64,000 bases of DNA. Origin: Homarus americanus. Lineage: Eukaryota; Arthropoda; Malacostraca; Decapoda; Nephropidae. The notes beneath the pieces were generated by a model. It was given only the letters and a program-made list of their open reading frames with translations. It was not told the DNA's origin and did no database searches. Each line of letters begins with the position of its first letter. The first letter of the stretch is position 1. Location of the stretch: the NCBI RefSeq assembly GCF_018991925.1, contig NW_024756914.1, forward strand, positions 7,552,817 to 7,616,816, given 5' to 3'. Shown here one piece after another: positions 41,301 to 54,217 of this stretch. A program made the translations under genes and the position numbers.

Positions 41301-42100
41301 AACCATCACCACCACTGTTCATCACTTCACACAACCATCACCACCACTGTCTACTACTACACAACCATCACCATCACTGTTCATCACACAACCATCACCA
41401 TCACCGTCTACTACCACACAACCATCACCACCACTTCATACTACACAACCATCACCATCACTGTTTACTACTACACAACCATCACCACCACTGTCTACTA
41501 CTACACAACCATCACCATCACTGTCTACTACCACACAACCATCACTCATCACTGTTCACCACTACACAAACCATCACCACCACTGTCTACTACTACACAA
41601 CCATCACCATCACTGTCTACTACTACACAACCATCACATCATATTCACTACTACACAACCATCACCACCACTGCTCCACATTACACAACCATCACCACCA
41701 CTGTCTACTACTACAACCATCACCACCACTGTCTACTACTACACAACCATCACCACCACTGTCTACTACTACACAACCATCACCACATCACTGTCCACCA
41801 CACAACCATCACCACCACTGTCCACTAACACACAACCACCACCATCACTGTCTACTACTACACAAACCATCACCACCACTTCTGCCACTACACAACCATC
41901 ACCACCACTGTCTACCACTACACAACCATCACCACCACTGTCTACTACTACAACAACCATCACCACCACTGTCTACTAAACAACCATCACCACCACTTGC
42001 CTCCCTACTACACAACCACATCACTCACCACTGTTCACTACTACACAACCATCACCACCACTGTTCACTACACAACAACCACAACCGCCACTGTCTACCA
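26384..42100 (-). repeat. 30-bp satellite, right arm, inverted, TAGTAGTAG type, indel-rich
   Basis: On the + strand it reads CTACTACTACACAACCATCACC..., the reverse complement of the left arm's GGTGATGGTTGTGTAGTAGTAG. The unit is 30 bp. Single-base and short insertions are very frequent (CTCACTACAC, ACAAACC, TAATAATAA in place of CTACTACAC). Regularity is worst at about 27-34 kb and improves after about 36 kb. The very long + frames (up to 1606 codons) are Pro/Thr/His/Ser cycles that drift between phases at indels. No gene is supported. Confidence 0.93.
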
Positions 42101-44540
42101 GTACAAAAACCACCACCACCACTGTCTACCACTACACAACCACCACCACCACTGTCTACCACTTACATCCATCATCACCACTGTCCACCACTACACAACC
42201 ACCACCACCACTGTCTATCACTACTACACAACCACCACCGCCACTGTCTACCACTACAACAATCACCACCCATCACTGTCTACTACTACACAACCATCAC
42301 CGCCACTGTCTACCACATCACACCATCACCACTGCCACCACTGCCTACCACTACAACAACCACCACCACTGTCTACTACTACACAACCACCACCATCACT
42401 GTCTACTACTACACAACCACCACCACCGCCACTGTCTACCACTACACACAACCACTCAATTCCACTGTGTACCACTACACAACCATCACCATCACTGTAA
42501 CACTACACAAACCATGACCACCACCACCACTGTTTACCACTACACAAACCACTACCACCATTGTTTATGACTACACAACCACCACCACCACTGCATACCA
42601 CTAAACAACCACCACCCCACTGTGTGTACCACTACACAACCATCACCATTGCTGTAACACTACACAACCAACCACTGTTTACCACTACACAACCACCACC
42701 AACCTCCACTGTCTACAATTACACAACCCAGCACTACCACCACCAAAGTTTACCACTACACAACCACCACCACCACTCACCACCCACCACCACTGTCTAC
42801 CACTACACAAAACCATCACAACCACTGTCTACCACAACAACACACAACCAATCAATTACCACCACCACTGATTACTACTACACAATCATCACCACCACTG
42901 TGCACCACTACACAACCCATCACCATCACTGTAACAATACACAACCCATGACTACCACCACCACCACGGTTTACCACCACACAAACCACCACCACCATTG
43001 TTTACCACTACACAACCACCACCACCACTACCACCTCCACCACCACTGTCTACCACTACACAACCATCACAACCACTGTCTACCACAACACAACCACCAC
43101 TACCACCACCACTGATTACTACACAACAATCATCACCACCATTGTGTACCACTACACAACCATCACCATCACTGTAACAATACACAACCATGACCACCAC
43201 CACCACCACGGTTTTCCACTACCACTACCAACCACTACCACCATTGTTTACCACTACAACCACCACCACCACTGCCTAGCACTAAGCAACCACCACCACC
43301 ACCTATCCACCACACAACCATCACCATCACTGTAACACTACACAACCATGACCACCACCACCACTGTTTACCACTACACAACCACCACCACCACTACTAC
43401 CACTAATAAACACTCCACCACAACTGTACCACTACAACCATCACCATCACTGCAACACTACACAAACCAATACACAACCACCACTGCTTACTACCACACA
43501 ACCATCACCACCATCACCCCTGTTTACCACTACATAACCACCACCACCACCACTGTTTACCACCACACAACCACCAACAACTACACCACCTCCACCACCA
43601 CTGTTCACCACTACACAACCACCACCACCACTACCACCTCCACCACCACTGTCTACCACTACACAACCATCACCACCTCTGTCTACCACTACACAACCAT
43701 CACCACCACTGTTTACCACTACACAACCACCACCACCTCCACTGTCTACCATTACATAACCAGCACTACCACCACCACTGTTTACCACTACACAACCTCC
43801 ACCAAAACTACCACCTCCACCACTAATGTCTACCACTACACAACCACCTCCACTGATTACCACTACCACCTCCACCACCACTGTCTACCACTACACAAAC
43901 ATCACCACCACTGCCTACCTCTACGCAGCCACCACACCATTGTCTACCACTACACAACCACCACCACTCTCTACCACTACTCAACCACCATCACTCTCTA
44001 CCTCCACGCAACGAACACTACCACTGTCTGCCACTACACAACAACAACCACTGTCTACCACTACGCAACCACCACCACTGTCTGCCACTACACAACAACC
44101 ACTACTGGCTACCACTACACAACCACCACCACCACTGTCTACCACTACACAACCACCACCACTATCTGCCACTACACAACAACCACTACTGGCTACCACT
44201 ACACAACCACTACCACCACTGTCTACCGCTACACCACCACCACCACCACTGTCTACCACTACACAACCACCACCACTGTCTGCCACTACACATCAACCAC
44301 TACTGGCTACCACTACACAACCACTACCACCACTGTCTACCACTACACAACCACTACCACCACTGTCTACCACTACACCACCACCACCACCACTGTCTAC
44401 CACTACACAACAACCACTACTGGCTACCACTCCACAACCACCACCACCACTGTCTACCACTACACAACCATTACCACTGTCTACCTCCACACAACGCCCA
44501 CCACTACTGTCTGTCACTGCACGACGATCACTACTACTGT
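42100..44540 (-). repeat. 30-bp satellite, right arm, TAGTGGTAG type, outer end
   Basis: The unit now reads CTACCACTACACAACC plus CACCACCACTGT. This mirrors the TAGTGGTAG variant that forms the 14.5-15.5 kb end of the left arm. It is cleaner than 27-36 kb and ends in degraded units at about 44480-44540. Confidence 0.92.
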
Positions 44541-44584
44541 CAACTCATATCGAATGAGCATTAGCTCATGCCTCTAGCTATGAC

Positions 44585-46480
44585 ATGTTACCAACTAGGA
44601 ATAAGGAACTCCTTCATGCGAAGTCTGTAGAGAGAGGTATTCTCATTAACTTTACGCTGAGCAAACAGCACGATGAGTGTGATGTTTCATATAACGAGCG
44701 GGAGCTTGACGCTTCCCTCGCCAGGGGTAGGTGTACTGCCCTGCTGAGGATTGAGTTACCTACAATATCGTAACACTACTAAGGCGTGTGCCGGGCAATC
44801 CATTATTGCCACTAAACTATATAATTCATCCCGAAGTCCAAATACCCACATTATGGACCAAAACTATTGTGGCACCGATACCGAAGCCGGGACAGTACAA
44901 TATCACTCTCCAGCTGCCTGTCTAAAACCCTTGAGATGATGGTTCTTGGTAGACTCTTATACAGAAGCAGAGAACACCTGTCACCTAAAGTAAATGACTT
45001 CACCCGTGGTAAAAGTGTTCACAATTGCATTACCACATTCCTAACTGTGCATGGTGATGCAACACTTAGATCCACCAAATTTGCCTTATAGGCTGCATTT
45101 GATATTACCAATAGGCAACTTATATTGTACGAACTAGCCGAAATGGACACAGGTATCATCTGTTAAGTGGTTACCTCCCCAACAGAAGGGCTGTTGCACT
45201 GTTTCAGGTTTACAAAATGTTCTAATGCCCAGCAATATCACAATCAGTTTTGCTGATGATATTCTTTAACATAGTAAGACTAAAATGCAAACTACCCTGA
45301 ACCATGTACACCTCAGCCTGTGAGAACCTCGGTATTATGATCGCCACCAATCAAGCTGCTAACAGAAAACCGGCCCCGTCGAATTTTAATCAACATAATT
45401 GACTATGTCTCTTCTTTTAAATTTCTTGGTGTCCTCATCTCTTGTGCAGTACCTTATATATCTGCCATAACAACAGCTAACCTGCCAATGTACTAACAGA
45501 CTGAAACCCCTTAGAAGTGCAATGAGGTACAGCCCACATTATGGTGCTAATATTAGAATTGTTAAAACAATATACCTAGGATATGTAAGATCTCTGAGAG
45601 ATTACCACTCACCAGCGCTGATCTTTCATGACGGGAAAGGCATTGACAAACTCGAAAAAAATACAAAATAATGCCTTCACAATTATCCTAGGCTGTCTCA
45701 TGAGGACTAAAGTACTTAATATGAGGAATGAACTAAGTGTACCCACTGTCAACCTCATTATAGCCCTGAGGCTTTTGCGTGGTGTTCCTGACAACACTGT
45801 TCCCTTAGAATTGCTAGAATACAGTATATGAGTCATGAGATCTAAACTACAGCTTCACACATGAAGATGTTAGGACTAGACTAGCACCCAGGGGGACAGT
45901 TCCCTTCGATATCACAATACCGACATACCCATCTAAACGATTAATTACGCAAAGTCTCTCAGCCGTTTTCTCTGTCGTTCGGAGGTTAGGTGAACACGTT
46001 CGGGAGCTAGATCCCGGCTGGGAAAACGGCTGTTTATCTCCAACACGCTGTCAAGGTGAGAGCTCTTGAACACATACACACTCTACAGACTGATGATAAA
46101 CATCACACAGACCATCTACACTGATGGATCTCTTAACACTGCCTGTGGGAGGGCTGGAAGTGCTATCGTTGTGACTCAACCTGACGGTAATACAAATGAG
46201 AAACGAGTTAATATTAACAACTGGGCATCCACTCTACAAATTGACTTAGTTACCATACTCACAGCCATTAAATTTGTTGAAACCATTGTCGCTCACAGTC
46301 TCATCATTCCTGATTCTCTATCCTCACTACTTGCCCGTTACACCCTCAGCTTAAGTTGTCACGCGCTTGGCTCTGAAGCCAGACATAAATATGCGTATCT
46401 TGTTGACGAGGGTCTTGCGTCTTACAAAGACACTATTAAATATAATTTGTGATGAATTTAACGCAAGCGGAAAAGTGCAA
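44585..46480 (+). pseudogene. RNase-H-bearing LINE ORF2 relic, copy A
   Basis: Separated + frames carry, in order: an N-terminal segment (44585-44773, ending ELPTIS); an RT fingers block with SLSSCLSKTLE and HLSPKVNDF (44867-45091); an AAFDITNR block just after an in-frame TAG; FADDI (45249-45263, RT motif C); and an RNase H start IYTDGS with GRAGSA (about 46110-46170). The Glu of the RNase H motif II appears as Asp (QIDLVTI). Many stops and shifts show decay. The gene order RT then RNase H points to an I/Jockey-related group; the clade is inference. Confidence 0.7.
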
Positions 46481-46831
46481 ACAAGCATTAATCAATCCAT
46501 TGTTTACCATGATGAGATGTGTCAAGTAATACATGTATATGGAACAAGTAATAAGATCACTATATTACACATTGTTGTAACCGCTAGACTAAGATTAATA
46601 TATAAATACCACTGGTAGTATGTCCCTCAAGTAGATGTGAAAAAAAAGGAGAAATGTGCGGCCAGGTAACTATAAAACACTCGAACACTGCGTCCTTGAT
46701 TATGTGAATCTAGAAGACAGTGGCGAGGGTCACTCATCCGAGCCCTTCAGGAACACGACCTCCTGCCTGATATTGTTGTCACCCCTGCTGTTGGTTCGTC
46801 TCCTTCTCCCTAGCTGGATTTTCAACCTGAA

Positions 46832-47800
46832 GTGATTGCCCTCGGTGGACCGCTCCCGAAATCCCACGTGAACACTGTTATTCTCTGCAAATACCACATC
46901 TCTAGGATCGCCCACTGGTCCCCAGGTAGGGTCGTCTTCTACACTGATGGTTCTGTTGACCCCGCTACAGGTAGGGCCGGGGCTGGTGTTTACATCTCCC
47001 GTCCTGATGCCCCTGAGCCTATCAAACTGTCTCTCAGAGTTTCTGACGGGGCATCCTCCACTCAGGCTGAACTAATAGCCCTCCTTGCTGCCCTTCTCGC
47101 CGAGGAAGAAGCAGATGGTTTCTGCCCCTTGCTTGTCTGCTGCGATTCCAGGTCTGCTCTCGACGGGATCGCATTTGGAACAAGGGAAAATAAGGACCTC
47201 ATCCTCCTAATACGAGGGTTAACATCCATACTTCAGGATGCAGGCCGTCCTGTGACATTCCTATGGATACCCAGTCATGTCGGTATCTTGGGGAATGAGG
47301 CAGCAGATGGCCTTGCCAAGACTGGCTGCAACAAGGCCACACCTGACTACGTCGTTCCTGGAACACTTTTACAGCTTAGGACCCAAATTCGCCTCAAACA
47401 GAGAGAAGCTCGGGAAGCAGCCATTCCCCTGGACTCCCCGCCCACCTGGTACGATGTCCTCCGTAAACTTCCTGACCTCTCGTATGTCTATGGGAAAGGG
47501 TCGCGGAAAAGGGACGTGATTGCTGCCCGTATCATCATTGGGTATGACTTTGCTTGGGAGATTGGTATCCCCGCATCCCCTGAGCAACGCTCTTGTGCAT
47601 TATGCAGAAGACCCGACAGCCGCACCCTTATCCACTACCTCCTAAGATGTCCCCACAAACAACGCTTCCGTGACGCCTGCTGGACCACCACTCCACGACC
47701 TCCTGACGGAGACACGATGATCCTCCCCATACTGGCCAGATATTATGTAAATAACTTTGATTATGTTTTAAATGAATATCCTTCCTTCCTTAGGCTTTAG
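46832..47800 (+). CDS. LINE ORF2 C-terminal fragment: ribonuclease H plus CCHC motif
   Basis: Open for 322 codons. Upstream the same frame reads SLIRALQEHDLLPD and then meets a single TAG at 46811-46813, so the listed start is only the first possible one after that stop. RNase H catalytic residues are all present: D39 (FYTDGS), E80 (STQAELIAL), D105 (CCDSRSAL), H149 (IPSHVG) and D159 (NEAADGLA). A C255-x2-C258-x9-H268-x4-C273 motif follows, as in I/R1-group LINE C-termini. The enzyme would remove RNA from RNA-DNA hybrids during retrotransposition. The RT domain is missing, so this is a fragment, although the remaining frame is intact. Confidence 0.8.
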   Translation: MIALGGPLPKSHVNTVILCKYHISRIAHWSPGRVVFYTDGSVDPATGRAGAGVYISRPDAPEPIKLSLRVSDGASSTQAELIALLAALLAEEEADGFCPLLVCCDSRSALDGIAFGTRENKDLILLIRGLTSILQDAGRPVTFLWIPSHVGILGNEAADGLAKTGCNKATPDYVVPGTLLQLRTQIRLKQREAREAAIPLDSPPTWYDVLRKLPDLSYVYGKGSRKRDVIAARIIIGYDFAWEIGIPASPEQRSCALCRRPDSRTLIHYLLRCPHKQRFRDACWTTTPRPPDGDTMILPILARYYVNNFDYVLNEYPSFLRL

Positions 47801-47916
47801 TAAGCCCCTTTATAATATTTATACTGTATATACTTGTCACACTTGCCAGATGCTTCTGGTGTCATTGTACAGGGGTACCTAGTGACAGCACTAGGATCCC
47901 GCTTCGTCTATCAAGG

Positions 47917-47945
47917 AATAAACAATTGAAATTGAAATTGAATTG
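47917..47945 (+). terminator. LINE copy B polyadenylation signal and terminal repeat
   Basis: AATAAA at 47917-47922 is followed by ATTGAAATTGAAATTGAATTG, a short hexamer-type repeat that marks the element's 3' end. Confidence 0.6.
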
Positions 47946-48800
47946 ATTATGTGAAGATAGAACCTTTTACGGATAGGTCGAAGCACATTGTGTGTGAAAT
48001 GGTACAACACTACAATATATCTCTAATAACATGATAGCTGACATAATAAGACTGTTCTTTAATTAAATATATGACTTCTTAACCGTAGTATGTCTTCCGG
48101 ACCAGATTAGCATCAAGCATTTTAAAATGATAATTGAACACCCAAACGCTACCTGGGGAGGGGGGGTTAGGAGAGGTCACATTTGCTTACCGAAGGTTAG
48201 ATTTGATTAAGTTATGATAGATTAGTTTATGTCAGATTAATATTAGGTTAGGTTAGATTAGTGTGTTTAATCATCAGGTGAAATAAGCTAATATGATCCT
48301 GTCTACTTTTTCTTCAAGATTTCTAAAATAATTAAAAATAATTAATACAATTTCTTTGATTTTCGTGATATATTTGTATGGAAATCTCCATTCATAATTT
48401 TCATAATCTGGATTTTGATGGAATCTTATAGTTGTATACCTATTAGTGTGTGCTAAGGAGGTCACCTAAAGATTAGCCCCCAGCTTATTTCACTGTAAGA
48501 TTAACCAACTTATTATTCACCCACTGCTAACATAATACTATTACATAACATGACATAACCTTACTAACTTAACCTAACTTGAACCTAACTTAATGATGAA
48601 CCTTCCCAACACGTATAACCTAACCTAACCTAACCTAAACACCAGGTAACGTTAAAATGGTTCACCAGAAGTGAGAAATGGTAATGAAGACCTCATTTTT
48701 TTCAGCCTTCACTTCATGTTAATATATAGAAAACATGGTGATGTGAGAACTTCCTCATGTTCCCCCCAAGATGTTCAAATGTTAATTCTAAAATTTACAG
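47946..48800. other. AT-rich sequence upstream of the WAP exon
   Basis: No signal-peptide exon could be identified. There are scattered TTAGG/TAACC-like words (GGTTAGGTTAG near 48250) and T-runs. A possible splice acceptor (T-run then CAG near 48705) is not in the WAP frame. Confidence 0.4.
48616..48640. repeat. Short (TAACC)n run
   Basis: Four perfect TAACC units followed by TAAAC. The words resemble the arthropod telomeric TTAGG pentamer. At this length it is an interstitial simple repeat, not a telomere. Confidence 0.8.
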
Positions 48801-48953
48801 TCCAATGCCGCATGCTGTGTGCCCACCTCTCAACGACCACGGATACTTGTGTGGTGACTCGTGTGTGTCTAACTCGCAGTGTGGAAATGACAAGTACTGT
48901 TGTGAGGTCAACTGTGGCAAGACTTGCCTCACCAGAGTTCAGCAAACACAATC
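48801..48953 (+). CDS. WAP gene, exon encoding first whey-acidic-protein domain
   Basis: The exon follows an AAATTTACAG acceptor and ends at a GTGAGT donor (48954). It is 153 bp with phase-2 boundaries on both sides, so it is a symmetric exon. It encodes a complete eight-cysteine WAP (four-disulfide core) domain starting CPPLNDHGYLC, with the adjacent YCC pair preceded by Asp-Lys and ending CGKTC. WAP domains are small secreted modules; in crustaceans, proteins with one or two of them act as protease inhibitors or antimicrobial factors in haemolymph. Activity here is inferred from the family. The upstream exon or exons (start codon, signal peptide) were not found. The open frame extends upstream of the acceptor to 48757, but that part looks intronic. 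Confidence 0.8.
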
Positions 48954-50253
<1,300 letters not shown>

Positions 50254-50398
50254 CGCCTTCTGTCCTCCCAAAGACCGGTCCATTGCCTGCTTCGCCTTCA
50301 TCCACGCTTGCAACAACGACGGAGAGTGTAACAGGGATGGTCGACGGGGCTACTGCTGTTTGGAACCTGCTTGTGGCCGGCGGTGTGTTCAGGTGTAG
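50254..50398 (+). CDS. WAP gene, terminal exon encoding second WAP domain
   Basis: It begins after CCCACAG in phase 2, matching the previous exon, and stops at TAG 50396-50398. It encodes a second full eight-cysteine WAP domain: CPPKDRSIAC, then HAC, GEC, a YCC pair, PAC and RRC, followed by only three residues. The protein therefore ends just after domain two. The two domains differ in loop length, with a longer segment between Cys2 and Cys3 and a basic loop before the CC pair, so they are not a recent tandem copy. Two WAP domains in succession match the double-WAP class known from decapods. No convincing AATAAA lies close downstream. Confidence 0.8.
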
Positions 50399-51350
50399 CA
50401 TTTTTATGCACTCCCCCAGTATATCCACTCCCAGTCATTTATTATACGTATAATTTTCACTCTCCCAGTTATTATTATACGTAAATAATGCACACTCCCC
50501 TTGGATTATTTGCACTCCTCCAGTTATTATTATACGTATAATACACATTCCTTTTGAATGACTTGCTTTCCCTCACGGCTGGTGCTTATGCTTGAATTCT
50601 GTTGAACACAGCAAATAATATATACCATGCTGTGTGTCTTTGGGTGCTGTTTTATGAGTAAAATACATAATGAGTATGTGTATACATGTGGATTCATACA
50701 CATATATGAAAAACATATATTAAACAGTATAAAAGAACTTTCTTCACCACCAATACTGATTCAAATACATTCACTGTAGAGGTACTAATAAACAGATTAA
50801 CTTAATATCTATGTGCTTAATTATCCATTAATGATTAAGTTTATTGTCCTTACATAATAATAGTCAGCTCTTTTGTGCCAGGCTGTCGCTCTTTACTGCG
50901 CTTAAGGGATATAGGAAATGGTAACAACAACACCTGTTTCAAAACACCAAGTAAAGCCCCATCCACACAAGGCCTCATAGTGTTGCATTAGACCATTTTT
51001 GACGTTTTTTGTATTGCGGGTGGGCCGCAAGCACTGAGGCAGCCATCTCTGGCAAGAGGCATTTTTGGGGAGTGTTGCATGATATGATGCGCTTACTGCC
51101 TCACTGCAGCCACAGTAACCCAGTAGCCGCCTGGCTGTCGTCGCGAGAGGTTTTGTTACATTTGCTCCTGGTCATGGTCACCCAACTGGAGCCAAGATCA
51201 ACCGAGCCCACCCGAATGTTGTCCTAGTGTAGCAGCCAGCAAACGGCCAGCCAACTAACAACCAGCACTACAACATAAGAGTACTAGGAAGGTTGTCATC
51301 GTTGTTCCAGACAAGCAAGCAACCTCTTCCTTAACAATCAAACCTCTCCA
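50399..51350. other. 3' flank of the WAP gene, no further gene recognised
   Basis: AT-rich with a thrice-repeated CTCCCAGTTATTATTATACG-like motif at about 50435-50540, a possible 3' UTR or intergenic repeat. A 72-codon + frame at 51009-51227 has no recognisable features. Confidence 0.4.
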
Positions 51351-51486
51351 GTGCGCAAGAAAGGTCAGCCCCAGATTGATCGCCGCAAGAAAAGTCAGCC
51401 CCAGGTTGATCGCCACAAGAGAGGTCAGAACCCCAGGTTAATCACCGCAAGAAAGGTCAGCCCCCAGGATGATCGCCGCAAGACGT
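51351..51486 (+). repeat. Minisatellite of about four 30-32-bp units
   Basis: Units read CGCAAGAAAGGTCAGCCCC followed by AGATTGATCGC, with small indels. The + frame reads a basic Arg-Lys-Lys-Gly-Gln-Pro-Gln cycle for two units and then shifts, which argues against a conserved coding repeat. Confidence 0.75.
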
Positions 51487-52075
51487 GTTACGTCATCCTT
51501 CTCAGAGTAGAACATCATCGACTTCAGACATCACCACCCTACGTCGAAACTCTACGGACTCCTCGGTCAGGTAGATCACGAACAATCATTATTTTACAGA
51601 CTACACAAATGCAAGTGAACTTCAAGAAGTTTTCACACATAGTCAGTATAAAAATAAACTATATGCACAATAGCCTAAAAGCAAAACTAAACACACATTT
51701 ATATAGAAAGAAAGGTCTTACATTAATCATATATACTTTTCATACTTTTTAACAATTTGAATAATAATTATAATTTTCTTTCTCTTCATTCCCATAACTC
51801 ATTATAAATACTTTTGCATTACTCCTTGAGTGGGCAACTTAGTGTGTGTTATGCTGCAAGTGAAGTGATACATATCCCCATTTATGGACCCTCTTCCAAA
51901 ATTTTGGGGTTTCAAACAGGAAATTAGTGACTCAGACTCAGCTAGTCAGTCAGCTACAAATTCACAGGAGCTAGTGGCAACTGATTGTGAAGAATTACCA
52001 CAAATTAGTCTTTTCTTTACAGGTATTAGCCCACCAGGGCACAGTTCACTGACCCACATAGGGGACTGGAGGGCA
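51487..52075. other. Unassigned sequence with a 65-codon open frame
   Basis: The frame at 51884-52081 (+) starts MDPLPKFWGF and is Ser/Gln/Glu-rich. I do not recognise it, and it ends at the TAA array. It might be the N-terminus of a transposon protein, but nothing supports that directly. Confidence 0.35.
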
Positions 52076-52183
52076 AAATAATAATAATAATTATAATTAA
52101 TAATAATAATAAAAATAATAATAATAGTAATAATAATAGTAATAGTAATAATAATAGTAATAGTAATAATAGTAGTAATAATA

Positions 52184-52214
<31 letters not shown>

Positions 52215-52255
52215 TAGTAATAATAGTAGTAATAGTAATAGTAATAGCAATGATG

Positions 52256-52331
<76 letters not shown>

Positions 52332-52354
52332 TAATAATAATAATAATAATAATA
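52076..52354. repeat. (TAA)n microsatellite
   Basis: Long TAA/AAT trinucleotide run with TAG and TGA variants. The poly-Leu minus frame comes from the repeat. Confidence 0.96.
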
Positions 52355-52714
52355 CTGTAGAGCCGTAAATAAATGTGAAAAAAAAGATCAATAGTGAGAA
52401 ATAATTTTCATTATGTATGTTGTGTTGTCAATAGTAAGAGAAACAATTGAGACCCTGCAATTGTGTGTAAATTAGGCAGAAAGTCAGATCAGTAACCTGA
52501 AAATTGGTCACAGTTTTCGTGATGCCATATGGCAGCAGGGTCTACCATTAGACAACACATTATGCTTCCAATATCTTACCAGACTCCTTAACCAGCTGTG
52601 AAAATTTAAAAGAATTAGGTCAGTCCCCAGTAGGAACGGGTGAGGTCACAGGCGACACAACAATTGATCATGACTAATATATTCACTAGTATACTACATA
52701 AAGCACAAGAACAA
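52355..52714. other. Unassigned AT-rich sequence
   Basis: No gene, repeat or motif recognised. Confidence 0.4.
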
Positions 52715-53298
52715 AATACTGTATACCCTACAGAAAAATTAGGTCAAATAAGAATGAGCCAAGGTGGATGACCAAAAAACTTAAACATGACATAAGAATA
52801 AAGAAAGGAATTTATAAGAAATTAAAAGGAGGAGAAGAGCATCTCAGAAATAGGTATAATGAACTATCTAGGAATGTTAAGAAAAATGTACAGAAGGCAA
52901 AGATGGACTACGAAATCAGGATAGCAAGAGAATCCAAGGCGAATTCCAAGGGATTTTTCCAGGTATATTGGACAAAGGTCAAGAACAAAGTGGGGCCTTT
53001 AAAGTCAGAGAGAGGGGAAGTGATCGATTATACGAAGAAAATAAGCAAAGCATAAGCAGCTGCTTCTTATCAGTTTTCACAGAAGAAATTCACGAGGAAA
53101 TGCCAGAGGTGGAACTGATATTTTGGGGAAATCGAGAAAGAAATTAAATAATATCACTATCAGAAAAGAGGATGTTCTTAAGAAGATAAATAAATTGATG
53201 AAGACAAATTCCCCAGGGCTAGATGAAATTTTCCCTCGAGTTTTGAAAGAGTGTAAGGAACAGATTAGCGGACCCCTCGTAAATTTATTTCAAATGTA
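52715..53298 (+). pseudogene. CR1-like LINE ORF2 fragment (linker between endonuclease and RT)
   Basis: Open to 53055, it reads EPRWMTKKLKHDIRIKKGIY, NRYNELSR and KAKMDYEIRIARESKANSKG. This is the lysine-rich linker also seen, more decayed, in the LINE at 22.2-22.4 kb. After a frameshift near 53050 other frames carry TREDV-like and KSPGPDE-like remains, then PRVLKECKEQISGPLVNLFQ. It is then truncated. It is a second, independent copy of the CR1-like family, in + orientation. Confidence 0.75.
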
Positions 53299-53360
53299 GC
53301 CTCTATGAGTATGAATATAATGATTGTCTGGCTCAGCGACGAAGAGCGGATCAGGATAAT

Positions 53361-53399
53361 AGATGATGTGATATCATACAGTATGATATCACATCATCT
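53361..53399. repeat. Perfect 19-bp inverted repeat with a 1-nt loop
   Basis: The left arm is AGATGATGTGATATCATAC at 53361-53379, the centre is A at 53380, and the right arm at 53381-53399 is its exact reverse complement. It can form a hairpin or cruciform. Confidence 0.95.
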
Positions 53400-53476
53400 C
53401 AATTTATCACATTCAAATATGATATAGCAGAGAAAGCGATGATCGTAACACTACCTCCCACATGATAACCAAATCG

Positions 53477-53582
53477 GCACTGTGTGATCCACAGTGCTCC
53501 CCCCCGCTTGCCTCCAGGACATGCGCGCATGCGTGAGACAAAGCAAACGCCCGTTATTGGAACTGTCGAGTAAGACAGTTCC
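53477..53582. repeat. Cluster of three short perfect palindromes
   Basis: GCACTGT/ACAGTGC with a 7-nt loop (53477-53497); CATGCGCGCATG (53520-53531); GGAACTGTC/GACAGTTCC with a 6-nt loop (53559-53582). Confidence 0.85.
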
Positions 53583-53739
53583 ACATACAGGGATTTTTTT
53601 TTTTTCTCGGAATTAGAGGATGGCCATTGATATTACGTTTAAGGATTATTGATAATAGTTTTAAATGTCTTGTACAAGTATAAATAAATAAACATATATG
53701 ATATATTATATTATATAATACATATATATCGGGTGAAAT

Positions 53740-54140
53740 AGGGGGTGCTGCAGTTCCACAGTGCCTACCGACGAGCCGCCACTGGTGTAATGGGTGTTAA
53801 TTTATGTTTGTTAGATGGTGGTGATATTTCTTCACATATATGTGTAAAGTGGATCTTGTTCTTCTATGTTAGCATGGAGGCTCTTGGGCCACCAGGTGTG
53901 TGTTACCCGTGCATGAGTTTATATACGGCTAACTGGCAACTCAGGCCTGTACGGTACAGCTGCCAGAAAGGCTAATCACGCAATGACAGAAATTACATTC
54001 AACTCAGTCGCTGTACATTTAACTATGAAAATCAATGCCATGGGTCAGGTGAATTTCTGACGTCAATTTTTATAATCTAATCAGAGATTGAGCTTGCCAG
54101 GAAAAAGTGAAATACACACGCGCAATTTCTAGACAAGGAC
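53740..54140 (+). repeat. Diverged copy of a dispersed repeat also present at 57.25-57.49 kb
   Basis: Shared landmarks in the same order are TTTATATAC, CTGGCAACT- or GAGTTGCCAG-like, CACGCAATGACA / CATGCAATGACA, AATCTATTT-like, and GATTGAGCTTGCCAG. A third relative lies at 62.4-62.6 kb on the minus strand. Confidence 0.55.
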
Positions 54141-54217
54141 CCTCTATAGCAGGGGTGGCCAACCTGTCGATCACAATCGACTGGTCGATTACATGGCAAA
54201 GTTAAACTTAATGATCC

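Larger units (their letters stand above)
46660..47945 (+). mobile_element. 3' part of a second RNase-H LINE, copy B, 5'-truncated
   Basis: It starts without an RT domain: a short linker, RNase H, a zinc-knuckle-like C-terminus, a short 3' UTR, AATAAA at 47917-47922 and a (TTGAAA)n-like tail. 5' truncation is usual for LINE copies. It is much better preserved than copy A, which lies immediately upstream in the same orientation. Confidence 0.75.

Noticed and set aside
48225..48640. Telomere from TTAGG/TAACC words
   Set aside because: Only four perfect units in the longest run, embedded in ordinary sequence; interstitial simple repeat.
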